This document shows, piece after piece, positions 53,149-63,200 of a stretch of 64,000 nucleotides of DNA. This stretch comes from Isosphaeraceae bacterium (GTDB taxonomy: Bacteria; Planctomycetota; Planctomycetia; Isosphaerales; Isosphaeraceae). The notes beneath the pieces were generated by a model. That model ran no database searches. It was not told the DNA's origin and worked only from the letters and a program-made list of their open reading frames with translations. The translations under genes were made by a program, and so were the position numbers. The DNA lies in the NCBI GenBank assembly GCA_026004735.1, contig BPJS01000001.1:3731641-3795640 (forward strand), in the 5' to 3' direction. Each line of letters begins with the position of its first letter. Positions within the stretch are counted from its first letter, which is position 1.

Positions 53149-54540
53149 ATGCGGTGGGCGTGGGTGGTCGTCGTCGCGGTTGGGGTCTGGGGGGACGGCG
53201 CGTGGGGGCAGTCGTCCGGGGAAGGCTGGATCTGCTTGACGGACGGCGAGGGGTTGGCGGCCTGGCGTCTGCCGCATGGTCAGTGGGCGAGTGTGGCGGG
53301 GGTGCGGGTCCGGGAGTCGGACCCGCGCTATCTCGAGGCCGAGCCTGGTCGGGGGCCAGTGCTGTACAACGGGCCGCGGGGTCGGACGCCGAATCTGATC
53401 AGCCGGGAGTGGTTTGGGGATGTGGCGTTGCGGTGTCAGTTTCTGATCCCCAAGGGGTCGAATTCGGGGATCAAGTTTGCGGGGTTGTATGAGATTCAGA
53501 TCGCCGACAGCTACGGGAAGGCGGTGGCGACGGCGAGTGACTGTGGGGGGATCTATCCGCGGGCGGAGTTGTTTCCGAGATACCGGCACATCGACGCGGG
53601 GATTCCGCCGCGGGAGAACGCCTGTGGTGAGCCGGGGACGTGGCAGAGCTTGGAGGTAGTGTTTCGTGCGCCGAGGTTTGACCAAGCAGGGAAGAAGGTG
53701 CGGAGGGCGCGGTTTGAGCGGGTCGTGCTCAACGGCAAGGTGATCCACGAAGGGGTGGAGCTTGCCTATCCGACCGGCCATGCCTGGCAGAAGGCGGAGG
53801 TGCCCGAGGGGCCGATCCTGCTTCAGGGGGATCATGGGCCGGTGGCGTTTCGGGGCTTGGAGGTTCGGCGGCTGGAGCCCGAGCCAGCGCAGGCGACACG
53901 GGAGGGAGGAATCAACCGGCCGTTTGAGGCGGCAGATTTGAAGGTGGAGGAATTTGTCGAGCGGTTTGAGAGCGAGGATCGGGAGATTTACGCCAAGCGG
54001 CAAGAGATCGTGGAGTTTGTCGGCTTGAAGCCGGGAGAGTCGGTGGCGGACGTGGGCGCTGGAACCGGGCTGTTTACGCGGCTCTTTGCCGAAAAGGTGG
54101 GGCCGGAGGGGCGGGTCTACGCGGTCGATATCGCCAAACCGTTTCTCGAACACATCGAGAGGTCTGCGCGGGAGCGGGGGTGGAGGCACGTACGGACGGT
54201 GCTCGGGGATCAGGAATCGACGCACTTGCCGGAAGAGTCGCTCGATGTTGTGTTCATTTGTGATACGTATCATCATTTTGAGAAACCGGATCGGGTGATG
54301 GCCTCAATCCATCGAGCGCTTAAGCCCGGGGGGCGGCTGGTGCTGGTGGAGTTTGATCGCCGGGAGGGGGTTTCGAGCGCGTTTGTGTTGAACCACATCC
54401 GGGCCAGCCGGGGGGAGTTTGAGGCGGAGATCGAAGCGGCCGGGTTTGAGAAGCAGGATGCGGGAGAGCCGCCCAGTCTGCGGGAGAATTTTGTGACGGT
54501 GTTTCGCAAGGTCGAGCGTCCGGCGGCGGGTGGTCGATGA
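53149..54540 (+). CDS. Secreted DUF1080 domain fused to a class I methyltransferase
   Basis: 463 residues in one uninterrupted frame. A signal peptide (about 1-20) leads into a DUF1080 domain (concanavalin-like, proposed 3-keto-disaccharide hydrolase; about 24-243). That domain has N-S-G-I-K-F-A-G-L-Y-E-I-Q-I near 105-118, D-C-G-G-I-Y near 131-136 and G-P-I-L-L-Q-G-D-H-G near 221-230. After a 12-residue linker comes a SAM-dependent methyltransferase (about 256-455): motif I A-D-V-G-A-G-T-G-L-F (300-309), Y-A-V-D-I-A, F-I-C-D-T-Y-H-H-F, and K-P-G-G-R-L-V-L-V-E-F. Secreted methyltransferases of this kind exist alone in planctomycetes; the fusion is unusual. AGGAGTGAGG precedes the ATG. Overlaps the permease gene by four bases. 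Confidence 0.88.
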   Translation: MRWAWVVVVAVGVWGDGAWGQSSGEGWICLTDGEGLAAWRLPHGQWASVAGVRVRESDPRYLEAEPGRGPVLYNGPRGRTPNLISREWFGDVALRCQFLIPKGSNSGIKFAGLYEIQIADSYGKAVATASDCGGIYPRAELFPRYRHIDAGIPPRENACGEPGTWQSLEVVFRAPRFDQAGKKVRRARFERVVLNGKVIHEGVELAYPTGHAWQKAEVPEGPILLQGDHGPVAFRGLEVRRLEPEPAQATREGGINRPFEAADLKVEEFVERFESEDREIYAKRQEIVEFVGLKPGESVADVGAGTGLFTRLFAEKVGPEGRVYAVDIAKPFLEHIERSARERGWRHVRTVLGDQESTHLPEESLDVVFICDTYHHFEKPDRVMASIHRALKPGGRLVLVEFDRREGVSSAFVLNHIRASRGEFEAEIEAAGFEKQDAGEPPSLRENFVTVFRKVERPAAGGR

Positions 54541-55925
54541 GCCAGGCGGCGGTGAAGCCGGCCGCGCCTCCGCGGCGGTTTGGGGTGGCGACGGCGAGTT
54601 TTGTGGTGATCTCGAGCATGGTGGGCACGGGGGTGCTGACGACCTCCGGGTACACGATGCTGGCGGTCGGCTCGAACCAGATGATGTTGTGGCTGTGGGT
54701 GATCGGTGGGGTGATCGCCGGGTGTGGGGCGTTGTGTGTGGCGGAGTTGTCGGCGATGCTGCCGGAGTCCGGGGGTGATTATGTGTTTTTGCGTGAGGCG
54801 TATGGGCCATTTTTTGGATTTTTGTCGGGCTGGGTGTCGTTCCTGCTGGGATTTGGGGGGCCGATCGCGTCGTCAGCGTATGGTGCGGCCAGTTATCTGA
54901 CGGCGCCTTTGGGGTTGGCCGAAGAGGTGGCGCGGGGGGTCAATCTGGGCCTGGGGACGGCGGCGATCGTCGGGTTTGCAGCGATCCACATGTTGGGGCA
55001 GGCGGAGTCGGCGCGGGCTCAGACGGCGGTGACGTTGATCAAGCTCGGCGTGCTGGCGGGCCTGGGGGTGGCGGGAGTCGCGGCGGGGTGGGGCCGGTGG
55101 TCGAACGTGCTGGATCGACCGGAGTGGTCGCCCGGTTTGTTGGGAGCTGCGCTGTTTTCGTTGGTCTATATCGCCTACGCGTACACAGGCTGGAACGCGG
55201 CGGGGTATATCGGGGGAGAAGTGGTCGATGCGAAGCGGGTGTTGCCGCGGGCGATTGGGATTGGGATGGGCACGGTGATTGGGTTGTATCTGGTGCTCAA
55301 TCTGTTTTACGCGCTGGCGCTGGGGATCGGCGACGTGCGGGCGATCGCCGGGGAGCGGGGCCAAAACAGCGGAGCGCTGGCGCCGATCGCGGAGTTGGCG
55401 GCGACGCGGCTGTTTGGGCCGGGAATCGGCGGAGCGCTCTCGGTGGCGATTGGATTGACGTTGCTGGCGTCGTTGAGCGCGTTTGTGATGACCGGGGGGC
55501 GGGTGGTCTACGCGATGGCGGCGGCGGGGCAGTTTCCCCGGCAGGCCGGTTGGCTCGACCCGAAGCGGCAAACGCCGGTTGTGGCGCTAGCCTTGCAGGC
55601 GGGCTGGGCGATCGTCGTGCTCTGGACGGGGACGTTTGAGCAGATCTTTGTTTATTCGAGTGTGGGGCTGTCTTTGTTGTCGATGTTGACGATAACGGCG
55701 GTGGTCGTGCTGCGGCGGCGACGGCCCGAGGCGGAGCGGCCGTTCCGCGTGCCCTGGTATCCGGCGCCGGCGGTGGCGTTTCTGGTCGGGACCGGGCTGC
55801 TGACGGGGGCGGCGTTCTGGCAGCGGCCCGTGGAATCGGGGTTGTCGCTCGGGAGCATTGTGCTGGCTGGGCCGGTCTATTGGCTTTTGGGGCGGGGCAA
55901 GCGCCCGAGCGGGCCGACGGTCTGA
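54537..55925 (+). CDS. APC-family amino acid permease
   Basis: Inner-membrane secondary transporter, 462 residues with about 12 hydrophobic helices. The first helix has S-S-M-V-G-T-G-V-L-T-T-S-G-Y (about 26-39), the APC signature around the unwound G-x-G in TM1. A-E-L-S-A-M-L-P-E-S-G-G-D-Y-V (about 69-83) is the conserved loop after TM2. F-V-Y-S-S-V-G-L-S near the end is also typical. Its ATG overlaps the stop of the upstream fusion gene (ATGA), so it is translationally coupled and probably co-regulated. Substrate likely an amino acid, not identifiable. Confidence 0.9.
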   Translation: MSQAAVKPAAPPRRFGVATASFVVISSMVGTGVLTTSGYTMLAVGSNQMMLWLWVIGGVIAGCGALCVAELSAMLPESGGDYVFLREAYGPFFGFLSGWVSFLLGFGGPIASSAYGAASYLTAPLGLAEEVARGVNLGLGTAAIVGFAAIHMLGQAESARAQTAVTLIKLGVLAGLGVAGVAAGWGRWSNVLDRPEWSPGLLGAALFSLVYIAYAYTGWNAAGYIGGEVVDAKRVLPRAIGIGMGTVIGLYLVLNLFYALALGIGDVRAIAGERGQNSGALAPIAELAATRLFGPGIGGALSVAIGLTLLASLSAFVMTGGRVVYAMAAAGQFPRQAGWLDPKRQTPVVALALQAGWAIVVLWTGTFEQIFVYSSVGLSLLSMLTITAVVVLRRRRPEAERPFRVPWYPAPAVAFLVGTGLLTGAAFWQRPVESGLSLGSIVLAGPVYWLLGRGKRPSGPTV

Positions 55926-56099
55926 AGCCGATGTGGAGTTGGAAGCCCGGGACGCTTTGACCGGGTGGAGGAAGAAGGGCGCGGTCAATACGGACGTGGA
56001 GGGATCGGGAGTGAAGAGCCGGACGGGCTGGGTGCGGGGGTCGGAAGTCTGGCAGCCGCCGCGGGCTAGCGTCTGAGGGACGGGCTGGGTGCTTTGAGG

Positions 56100-56630
56100 T
56101 TATTTGTTTTCGGATTCAGCCGGCTTGGCTTCGGGGGCGGGGTTGGCCGGCGGTGCGGAACGGACGATCTGAAGCTCGGGGCGGGCGTCCTGGAGTTTTT
56201 TGACGCCGTCGTCGGTGACTTGGGTGGCGTCGAGGAAGACGATCTTGAGGGCGGGGTAGGCCCTGAGGTGTTCGAGGCCGGCGTCGGTGATGGGTGTGCC
56301 GACGAGGCTGACAAGCTGAAGTGCGGGCAACGACTTGAGTTTTTCGAGGCCGGCGTCGGTGATTTTGGTATCGACGAGGTAAAGTTTTTCAAGCGAGGGG
56401 ATGGCGGCGATGATGTCGAGGGCGGGGTCGCCGATGGGGGTGCTGTTGAGCATCAGTTTTTTGAGCTTGGGGAGAGTCTTGAGCGGCTCGAGATCGGCGT
56501 CGCTGGCTTTGGTGGCGCCGAGGTTGACCTGGTCGACGGGTTTTTCGGGGGTGGATTCGTCGCGGTAGACGCGGCCGCCGAGCTTCTGGATGGCGTCGAT
56601 GGTGGCGGATTCGTCCTGGAAGGGGGTCAT
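56100..56630 (-). CDS. Leucine-rich repeat protein
   Basis: 176 residues, no signal peptide. Four to five leucine-rich repeats of about 24 residues, each around T-D-A-G-L-x-x-L or a variant, cover about residues 45-155 (ribonuclease-inhibitor-like spacing). A Pro/Ala/Glu-rich tail follows. Such LRR proteins are abundant in planctomycetes and serve in protein binding; the partner is unknown. ATG at 56630 with GGAG 8 nt upstream; frame open to 56720 but without support. Convergent with the permease gene. Confidence 0.82.
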   Translation of the reverse strand: MTPFQDESATIDAIQKLGGRVYRDESTPEKPVDQVNLGATKASDADLEPLKTLPKLKKLMLNSTPIGDPALDIIAAIPSLEKLYLVDTKITDAGLEKLKSLPALQLVSLVGTPITDAGLEHLRAYPALKIVFLDATQVTDDGVKKLQDARPELQIVRSAPPANPAPEAKPAESENK

Positions 56631-56724
56631 GGAGGTGGCTCCGAACGAGGATGGCCGGCGGTGGGAGGGAGGCCGTCGGCGCTCAGATTGATCTATACCA
56701 GAGAGGAGGCTGAGGATCACGGGT

Positions 56725-57564
56725 TCAGCCGGGGGACCGGAGCAGCAGGTAGATGCCGCGTTCGGGGAGGGGGGAGTGCTGGACGAAGAAGTGGGTGGCT
56801 GAATAGCCGCGGTCGAAGAGGGAGAGGAAGGCGTGGCGGACGGCGAGAGTCCAGCGGAGGGCGGATTGAGGTTGAGACTGGCGGAGGGGGGTGATTGAGG
56901 CGGGGATTTCGATGGCGAGGGCTGGGGCGTCGGCGGGTGGGGTGTGCGGGGCGGGTTCGGGGATGGGCAGAGAGGAGGTCTGGAGGGAGAGGGCGCGGGG
57001 GATGGAGGCGAGGGTGGCGGGATCGATCGGGGGGCGAGGGGGGCAGGAGACTTCCCACTGGGCCAGCAGGCGGTCGGTGGGGGTTCCGCGGTTGAGGGAG
57101 TCGAGGCGGGGGCCGTAGAAGTCAGGGTAGTAGTGGGTGCAGGAGGCGCCGAGCCGGGCGATGTTGAAGTGAGCGTTGCCGGCTTGGAGGGGGTCGAAGG
57201 CCCAGGCGATCAGGTCGATGCCTTGGCTGAGGGCGAAGTCGCGTTGGGCGAGCTTGAGTTTGGTTCCGAGGCCGCGGTTCTGGTAGCCGGGAAGGATGCC
57301 GGTCAGTTGGGAGTAGAGGCCGAGGCGGCCGTGGATTTTGGCGAGGAAGGCGAATGAGAATCCGACGGGGGTTGCGTCGCCGCGGAAGGCGCCGAGGACG
57401 AGTCCGCCGTGTTTGTCGGCGCCGATGAGGGTGGCGACGGGGACGATGTAAGAATCGTCGTCGATGCCCCAGGCGGCGCGTTGGACATCCTGGAGAGAGC
57501 GGTACTCGGCGGGGGACTGGGGCCGCCGGATGGTGATGGGGTCGTCAGGGTCGGGGGAGGTCAT
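56725..57564 (-). CDS. COG3375-type GNAT acyltransferase
   Basis: 279 residues, the length of the COG3375 branch of GNAT proteins (much longer than ordinary GNATs). The CoA loop is L-T-G-I-L-P-G-Y-Q-N-R-G-L-G-T-K-L-K (about 86-103), followed by I-A-W-A-F-D-P-L-Q-A-G-N-A-H-F-N, a branch hallmark, and Y-Y-P-D-F-Y-G. Members encoded next to enolase-superfamily N-succinylamino-acid racemases are succinyl-CoA:D-amino-acid succinyltransferases. Here the M20 peptidase and the racemase-family gene follow on the same strand, which supports that role. Confidence 0.85.
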   Translation of the reverse strand: MTSPDPDDPITIRRPQSPAEYRSLQDVQRAAWGIDDDSYIVPVATLIGADKHGGLVLGAFRGDATPVGFSFAFLAKIHGRLGLYSQLTGILPGYQNRGLGTKLKLAQRDFALSQGIDLIAWAFDPLQAGNAHFNIARLGASCTHYYPDFYGPRLDSLNRGTPTDRLLAQWEVSCPPRPPIDPATLASIPRALSLQTSSLPIPEPAPHTPPADAPALAIEIPASITPLRQSQPQSALRWTLAVRHAFLSLFDRGYSATHFFVQHSPLPERGIYLLLRSPG

Positions 57565-57583
57565 GGCCGAGCCGTTGGGTTCA

Positions 57584-58789
57584 TCAGAGTCCAGGAAGAG
57601 GGTCGAGGGCGAAGAGTAGGCCAAGCAGGGCCGCGCGGGGGGCGAGGGCGTCGATCTGGATGTGTTCGTGGGTGGCGTGAGCGCCGTCGCCGTCGCAGCC
57701 GAGGCCGTCGAGGGTTGGGCAGCCGACGGCCGAGGCGAAGTTGCCGTCGGAGGCGCCGCCGGTGGCGCCCTCGCCGAGTTCGAGGCCGAGGAGGCGGGCC
57801 AGGTCGCGGGTGCGATGGAACAGGGCGACGGTGGCTGGGGTGCGTTCCATGGGTGGCCGGTTAAGCTGGCCGGTGAGCTGGATGCGGGTGCGGGGATCGA
57901 CGACCTGGAGGCGGCGGAGATCGGCATCGAGGCGGTCGAACTCCGCCAGGGTGGAGATGCGGACGTTGATCTCAGCGTGGGCTTCGGCGGGGACGACGTT
58001 GACGGCGGAGCCGCCGGCGATGAGGCCGATGTTGATTGTGGTTCCCAGGTCGGGCCGGGCGAGGCTTTGGATGGCGAGGATTTGGCGAGCGAGTTCGAGG
58101 ATGGCGCTGGCGCCTTTGTCGGGTTCGACGCCGGAATGGGCGGCCTGGCCGTAGACGTCGAGGCGGTAGCAGGCGACGCCCTTGCGAGCGGTCTTGAGAG
58201 CGCGGTTGGCCAGCGGGGCCTCGAGGACCAGCGTGCAGTGGGCCTGTCGTGCCTCGGCCTCGATCAGGCTGCGGGAGGTGGGGCTGCCGATTTCCTCGTC
58301 GGAGGTGGCCAGTAGGACGACGGGTCGGGCCAGGGGGACCGAAGCGGCCTGGAGGGCGGAGAGGGCGGCCTCGGCGAGGATGAGGCTGGCCTTCATGTCG
58401 TAGATGCCGGGGCCGGTCGCGCGGCCGTCGCGGATCTGAGCGGGCATGGTCTGGAGGGTGCCGAGGGGCCAAACGGTGTCGTAGTGGGTCAGGACGAGGA
58501 TTGGTTTGGCGTCGGGATGGGAGGGGGCAGTCCAGGTGGCGCGGAGGTGATCTCCGCCGTCGGGGTTGGGGAGTCGCTGAACCTGAGCGCCGGCGGCTGC
58601 GAAGCGAGCCGAGAGCAGGTCGGCGAGAGAGTCAAGGGCGGGTTTATGGCGGCTCGGCGACTCGTGCTCGACGAGCGCCAGCAGGGCGTCGAGCCAGGCG
58701 TCGCGGCGCGGTTCGAGTTGGGCGAGCAGCCGGCGGGCCAGTTCGTTTGGCGAAAGGCCTGTGTCGGGGAGAGGCTCGGGGGGAATCAT
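57584..58789 (-). CDS. M20 family metallopeptidase (candidate desuccinylase)
   Basis: 401-residue cytosolic amidohydrolase of the M20 (CPG2/ArgE/DapE-like) family. Metal and catalytic residues are visible: L-T-H-Y-D-T-V-W-P (about 97-105, His and the Asp two later), Y-D-M-K-A-S, and S-D-E-E-I-G-S (about 157-163, general base and ligand). A-H-S-G-V-E-P is the dimer-domain His. C-terminal G-D-G-A-H-A-T-H-E-H supplies the last ligand. It lies between the COG3375 gene (19 nt gap) and the MenC-family gene (86 nt). In this context it may remove succinyl groups from N-succinyl-L-amino acids; glutamate carboxypeptidase-like activity is the alternative. Confidence 0.9.
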   Translation of the reverse strand: MIPPEPLPDTGLSPNELARRLLAQLEPRRDAWLDALLALVEHESPSRHKPALDSLADLLSARFAAAGAQVQRLPNPDGGDHLRATWTAPSHPDAKPILVLTHYDTVWPLGTLQTMPAQIRDGRATGPGIYDMKASLILAEAALSALQAASVPLARPVVLLATSDEEIGSPTSRSLIEAEARQAHCTLVLEAPLANRALKTARKGVACYRLDVYGQAAHSGVEPDKGASAILELARQILAIQSLARPDLGTTINIGLIAGGSAVNVVPAEAHAEINVRISTLAEFDRLDADLRRLQVVDPRTRIQLTGQLNRPPMERTPATVALFHRTRDLARLLGLELGEGATGGASDGNFASAVGCPTLDGLGCDGDGAHATHEHIQIDALAPRAALLGLLFALDPLPGL

Positions 58790-58875
58790 CTCTTGGTTGG
58801 CTCGTGGGTGGGGTGCGGGACGTCCGGATCTGAAGAATTGGCTTCGTTGAGTGGCGGGGAGGGGTTCGGAGCGTT

Positions 58876-59985
58876 TCAGACCTTGAGGGAGGACCAATGG
58901 CGTCGGGAAGCGGCCTGGATGCGTTCGGTCGAGGGTTGGTGGCCGAGGCCCGGGGTGTCGGGGACGGGGATCTGGCCGTTCGAGGCGAGGATCGGGGGTT
59001 CGACCAGGTCCTGAGCGTAATACTTGTCCGAGCCGGAGACATCGCCGGGGAGGGTGAAGCCGGGCAGGCTGGCCAGGGCGAGGTTGACGGCGCGGCCGAT
59101 GCCGAATTCGTGCATGCCACCGCACCAGACGGGCACGCCCCGGCGAAGGCAGAGGTCGTGGATGGCGCGGGCTTCGATCAGGCCGCCGACGCGGCCAGGC
59201 TTGATGTTGACGATACGGCAGGCGTCGATCTCGAGGGCGTGGCGTACGTCGGCGAGGCTGCGGAGGCTTTCGTCGAGGCAAATGGCGGTCTGGAGGCGAG
59301 CCTGGAGGCGGGCGTGGTCGACGATGTCGTCGTGCGCGAGCGGTTGTTCGATGAGGAGAAGGTTGAAGGCGTCGAGCTGGGCGAGGTGGTCGGCGTCTTC
59401 GAGCGAGTAGGCCGAGTTGGCGTCGACCTGGAGGGGGAGGTCGGGATAGCGTCGGCGGACGTGGCGGACGACGTCGATGTCGTGGCCGGGGGCGATTTTG
59501 AGTTTGACGCGGCGGTAGCCCTGGGCGAGGTGTTCGGCGATCAGGTCGGTAAGGCGCCCGAGGTCGTCTTCGATCCCGAGGCTGACGCCGGACTGGATCA
59601 GCGAGCGGGTGCCGCCGAGCCAGCGTGCGAGGCTCAGGCCAGCACGGGCAGCCTCGGCCACGCAGACGGCCGACTCGAGGCCGGCCTTGGCGAAGCGGTT
59701 GCCCTTGACGCGGCTGTAGAGAGCGCGGAAGTCGTCGATGCAGGACCAGTCGCGGTTGAGGACGGCCGGGATCAGAAACTCGGTCAGGATGAGCCAGCAG
59801 GTGCCGGTGGTTTCCTCGCAGTAGTAGGGGTCGATGGGAGCCACGCATTCGCCCCAGCCGGGAATGCCGTCGACCTCGACGCGGACTACGATGTGGCTGA
59901 TCGCAGCGCGCTGGCTGGAGCTGGTCCGGAAGGGCCGGATCAGCGGAAGGCGGACTTCCCAGAGGTCGACGCGGTCGACGCGCAT
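58876..59985 (-). CDS. MenC-family enolase (N-succinylamino acid racemase / o-succinylbenzoate synthase)
   Basis: 369 residues. The enolase-superfamily active site is complete: Lys161 and Lys163 (V-K-L-K), metal ligands Asp188 (V-D-A-N), Glu213 (I-E-Q-P) and Asp238 (L-D-E-S), and Lys262 (N-I-K-P-G-R-V-G-G). Spacing closely follows known N-acylamino-acid racemases. The family performs both o-succinylbenzoate synthesis (menaquinone) and N-succinylamino-acid racemisation. No other men gene is nearby, while a COG3375 GNAT and an M20 peptidase are, which favours the racemase role. First gene of the minus-strand trio. Confidence 0.9.
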   Translation of the reverse strand: MRVDRVDLWEVRLPLIRPFRTSSSQRAAISHIVVRVEVDGIPGWGECVAPIDPYYCEETTGTCWLILTEFLIPAVLNRDWSCIDDFRALYSRVKGNRFAKAGLESAVCVAEAARAGLSLARWLGGTRSLIQSGVSLGIEDDLGRLTDLIAEHLAQGYRRVKLKIAPGHDIDVVRHVRRRYPDLPLQVDANSAYSLEDADHLAQLDAFNLLLIEQPLAHDDIVDHARLQARLQTAICLDESLRSLADVRHALEIDACRIVNIKPGRVGGLIEARAIHDLCLRRGVPVWCGGMHEFGIGRAVNLALASLPGFTLPGDVSGSDKYYAQDLVEPPILASNGQIPVPDTPGLGHQPSTERIQAASRRHWSSLKV

Positions 59986-60151
59986 GGCTCCGAGCGAACG
60001 AAAGACCGATATCGAAAACGGATCGTCATGATCGTACCGGAACCCGAACGGCGCGGCGCGGGGCGAGGGTTTTTCACGACGTGAGGTTCCATGCCGATAC
60101 CGGTCGACGCATGGAGTGGGCGTTCTCGACCGCCGGAAGAGATGGGGTTAA

Positions 60152-60157
60152 GATAAT
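60152..60157 (+). promoter_or_regulatory. AT-rich -10-like element before the DUF1549/DUF1553 gene
   Basis: GATAAT in a short AT-rich patch (about 60147-60164), rare in this DNA, 110 nt before the start at 60267. No good -35 box at normal distance, so an alternative sigma factor or activator may be needed, or the site is not a promoter. Confidence 0.25.
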
Positions 60158-60266
60158 TTTAAACCAGCCCACGACGTCGAACGGATTCGGCACCCCCCCC
60201 CTGCCCCGGCGTCCTGCCGTTTCAAGCCCACCTGAGGTTTAGGACGCCTGTGGAGACGCAAGCGCG

Positions 60267-63200
60267 ATGTCTGTCTGGCTGCGAGTCTTGGGGCTTCTGA
60301 TTTGCGCGGAAGTTCCGGTGGCGGCTCAGGACCGGGCCGTGGATTATGCGCGGGAGATCGAGCCACTGTTGGCGGCGCGGTGTTTTCCGTGTCATGCGGC
60401 CGAGGAGCATAAGGGTGGTTTGAGGCTGGACACACGGGAGCATCTGTTGATCGGAGGGGACAGTGGGCCGGCGATCGAGGTGGGTGACAGCGGGTCGAGC
60501 TATCTGATTGAGAAAGTTTCCGGAGAAGACCCGTCGCCGATGCCGCCGCGGGGGAAGGGAGAGCCGCTGACGAAGGCCGAGGTGGACCGGCTCCGGGCGT
60601 GGATTGACCAGGGGGCGCCGTGGGATGGTCCTGCGCTGACGACGGAGCGAGCGGCGGAGGTGGTCGGACGACAGCACTGGGCCTTTCGGGCGCCGGAGCG
60701 GCCAGCGGTGCCGGCGGTCGGGCGGCGAGACTGGGCGCGTAACGCGATTGATCGGTTCATCTTGGCGCGGTTGGAGTCGGAGGGGATGGCGCCGGCGGCG
60801 GAGGCCGACCGGGCGACGCTGATTCGGCGGTTGAGCCTGGATTTGCTGGGTTTGCCGCCGACGCCGGAGGCAGTCGATGCGTTCGTGGCCGACCCCCGGC
60901 CCGATGCCTATGAGCGGCTGGTCGATCGTCTGCTGGCCGATCCGGCGTATGGCGAGCGGTGGGGCCGGCGCTGGCTCGACCTGGCACGGTATGCGGACAC
61001 GAACGGGTATGAGAAAGACCGGGAGCGGTCGATCTGGCCGTACCGGGACTGGGTGATTCGAGCGATCAACGCCGATCTGCCATTTGACCAGTTCACGGTG
61101 GAGCAGATTGCCGGAGACCTGCTTCCCGGGGCGACATTGGATCAGCGAATCGCCACCGGTTTTCACCGGAACACGATGATCAACGAGGAAGGGGGGATCG
61201 ACGTCGAGGAGTTTCGCTTCGCGGCGCTGGTGGATCGGGTGGCGACGACGGGGACGGTCTGGCTGGGGCTAACCTTGGGGTGTGCGCAGTGCCACACGCA
61301 CAAGTATGACCCGATCACGCAGAAGGATTACTACCGGTTGATGGCGATGATGGACAACGCCGACGAGCCGGAGATCGACGTGCCGGATCCGGAGATCGAG
61401 CGGCGGCGGAGGGAGCTGCTGGCGGAGATCGAGGAACGGGAGAGCCGGCTGGCGGAGCGGTTTCCCTTGCCCGATCCGGCCGGACCGTGGCGAGTCGTGC
61501 GGCCGTTGGACGCTGTGGTCCTGGGCGAGGGAGAGAAGGTTGAAATGGGTCTGGAGGTACGGGGCGATGGATCGGTCGTGGCGCTGGGGCCGGCTCCGGA
61601 GCGAGTGACGTATGCGGTGCGGCTGGAGGAACACCCGGAAGAGGTGGCGCAGGTGCGGTTGGAGGCGCTGCCGGATGAGTCGCTGCCGCGGACCGGGCCG
61701 GGTCGGGCGCCAAACGGAAACTATGTGGTGACAGGCGTACGACTCGCATTGGAGACGGCCGACGGGAGATCGGTCAGCGTGGTGCCGATCGAGTCGGTCG
61801 AGGCGGATTATTGTCAGGACGGATTTACGCCGGCGGGGGTGCTCGATGCCGACCGAGCGACAGGCTGGGCGATTGACGATGGTTCGGGACGGTTGAATCG
61901 GCGGCGGGTCTTGACGCTTGCGTTGCGTGAGCCGATACCGGCGGGGGCCGGTCGGTTGCACGTGGTGCTCGAACAGAATTATGGGGGCCGGCACACGCTG
62001 GGGCGTTTTCGAATGAGTGTGCGGGGGCGGCCGAAGCCGGTTGATCCGGGGTTATCGGAGGCTCGGTTGCGAGCGCGTCATCTGGAGGAGAGGCAGCGGG
62101 AATGGGAGGCTTCGCTGACGACGGCCGACTGGGTTGCGCTGGCACCGACCAAGGTGCTTTCGCGCAAGCATGCGACGATGGAAGTGATGGAGGATGCGTC
62201 GGTTCTGGTCTCGGGGGATAAGCCGAACAACGATGTCTACGAGCTGGAGGTGGAGATACCGGCTGGTGCCGAGCCGGTGACGGGGCTGAGGATTGAGGCG
62301 TTGACGCATCCGAGCCATCCGGAGGGTGGACCAGGCCGGGCGCCGCTCTTTTCGGTGGGGGATTTCATTTTGACGGAGGTGGAGGCGCGGGTTCGGGGCG
62401 GTCAGGCGATCCGGTTTGCGCATGCGTCGCATGATTATGCCGAGCCGGGGAAGTCGGCGGCGTTGGCCATCGACGGCCAGCCGGATACGGGGTGGTCGAT
62501 CCGAGGGGGGGTGGGTCGGCCGCATCATGTGGTGCTGGAGCTGGCTGAGCCGCTCGGTCGGGAGCAGCCGCTGAGGTTGGAGCTGGTGCTTCACCAGTTT
62601 GGGATCCACCAGATGACGCTGGGGCGGTTTCGGGTGTCATACACGACGACGGCCGGACCGTTGCGGTCGTCGGGGGTTCCGGCGGAGGTGGAGGCGGCTT
62701 TGCGGGTGGCGGAGGCCGAGCGCGACGACGCTCAGCGTGAGCTGATTCGACGGGCGTTTCTGGCGGGTTGCGAGGAGTTGGAGGAGGCGCGGGGTGAGAT
62801 TGAGGCGTTGCGTCGCCGGCTGCCTCGGCATCCGACGACGCTGGTGATGCAAGAGCGACGTCCGGAGCATCGACGGGTAACGCGGGTGCGTGAGCGGGGA
62901 GAGTTTTTGCGGGCAGCCGAGCGGGTTGAACCGGGCGTGCCGGCCGCGTTGCATCGGTTGCCGGCGGGGGTGGCGGCGGATCGGCTGGGGCTGGCGCGGT
63001 GGCTGGTTTCGCGGGACAATCCGCTGGTGGCGCGGGTGGTGGTCAACCGGGACTGGCTGGCGTTTTTCGGGCGGGGGCTGGTGACGACGGTGGAGGATTT
63101 TGGGTCGCGGGGCGAGCGGCCGACGCATCCGGAATTGCTGGACTGGCTGGCCGTCGAGTTCATGGATCGGGGTTGGAGCCGCAAGCAGTTGCACCGGTTG

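Noticed and set aside
57584-59848. A longer 754-codon reading of the M20 peptidase frame
   Set aside because: The upstream 350 codons are the shadow of the MenC-family gene in another frame and consist of Arg/Pro-rich sequence; the family start is at 58789.
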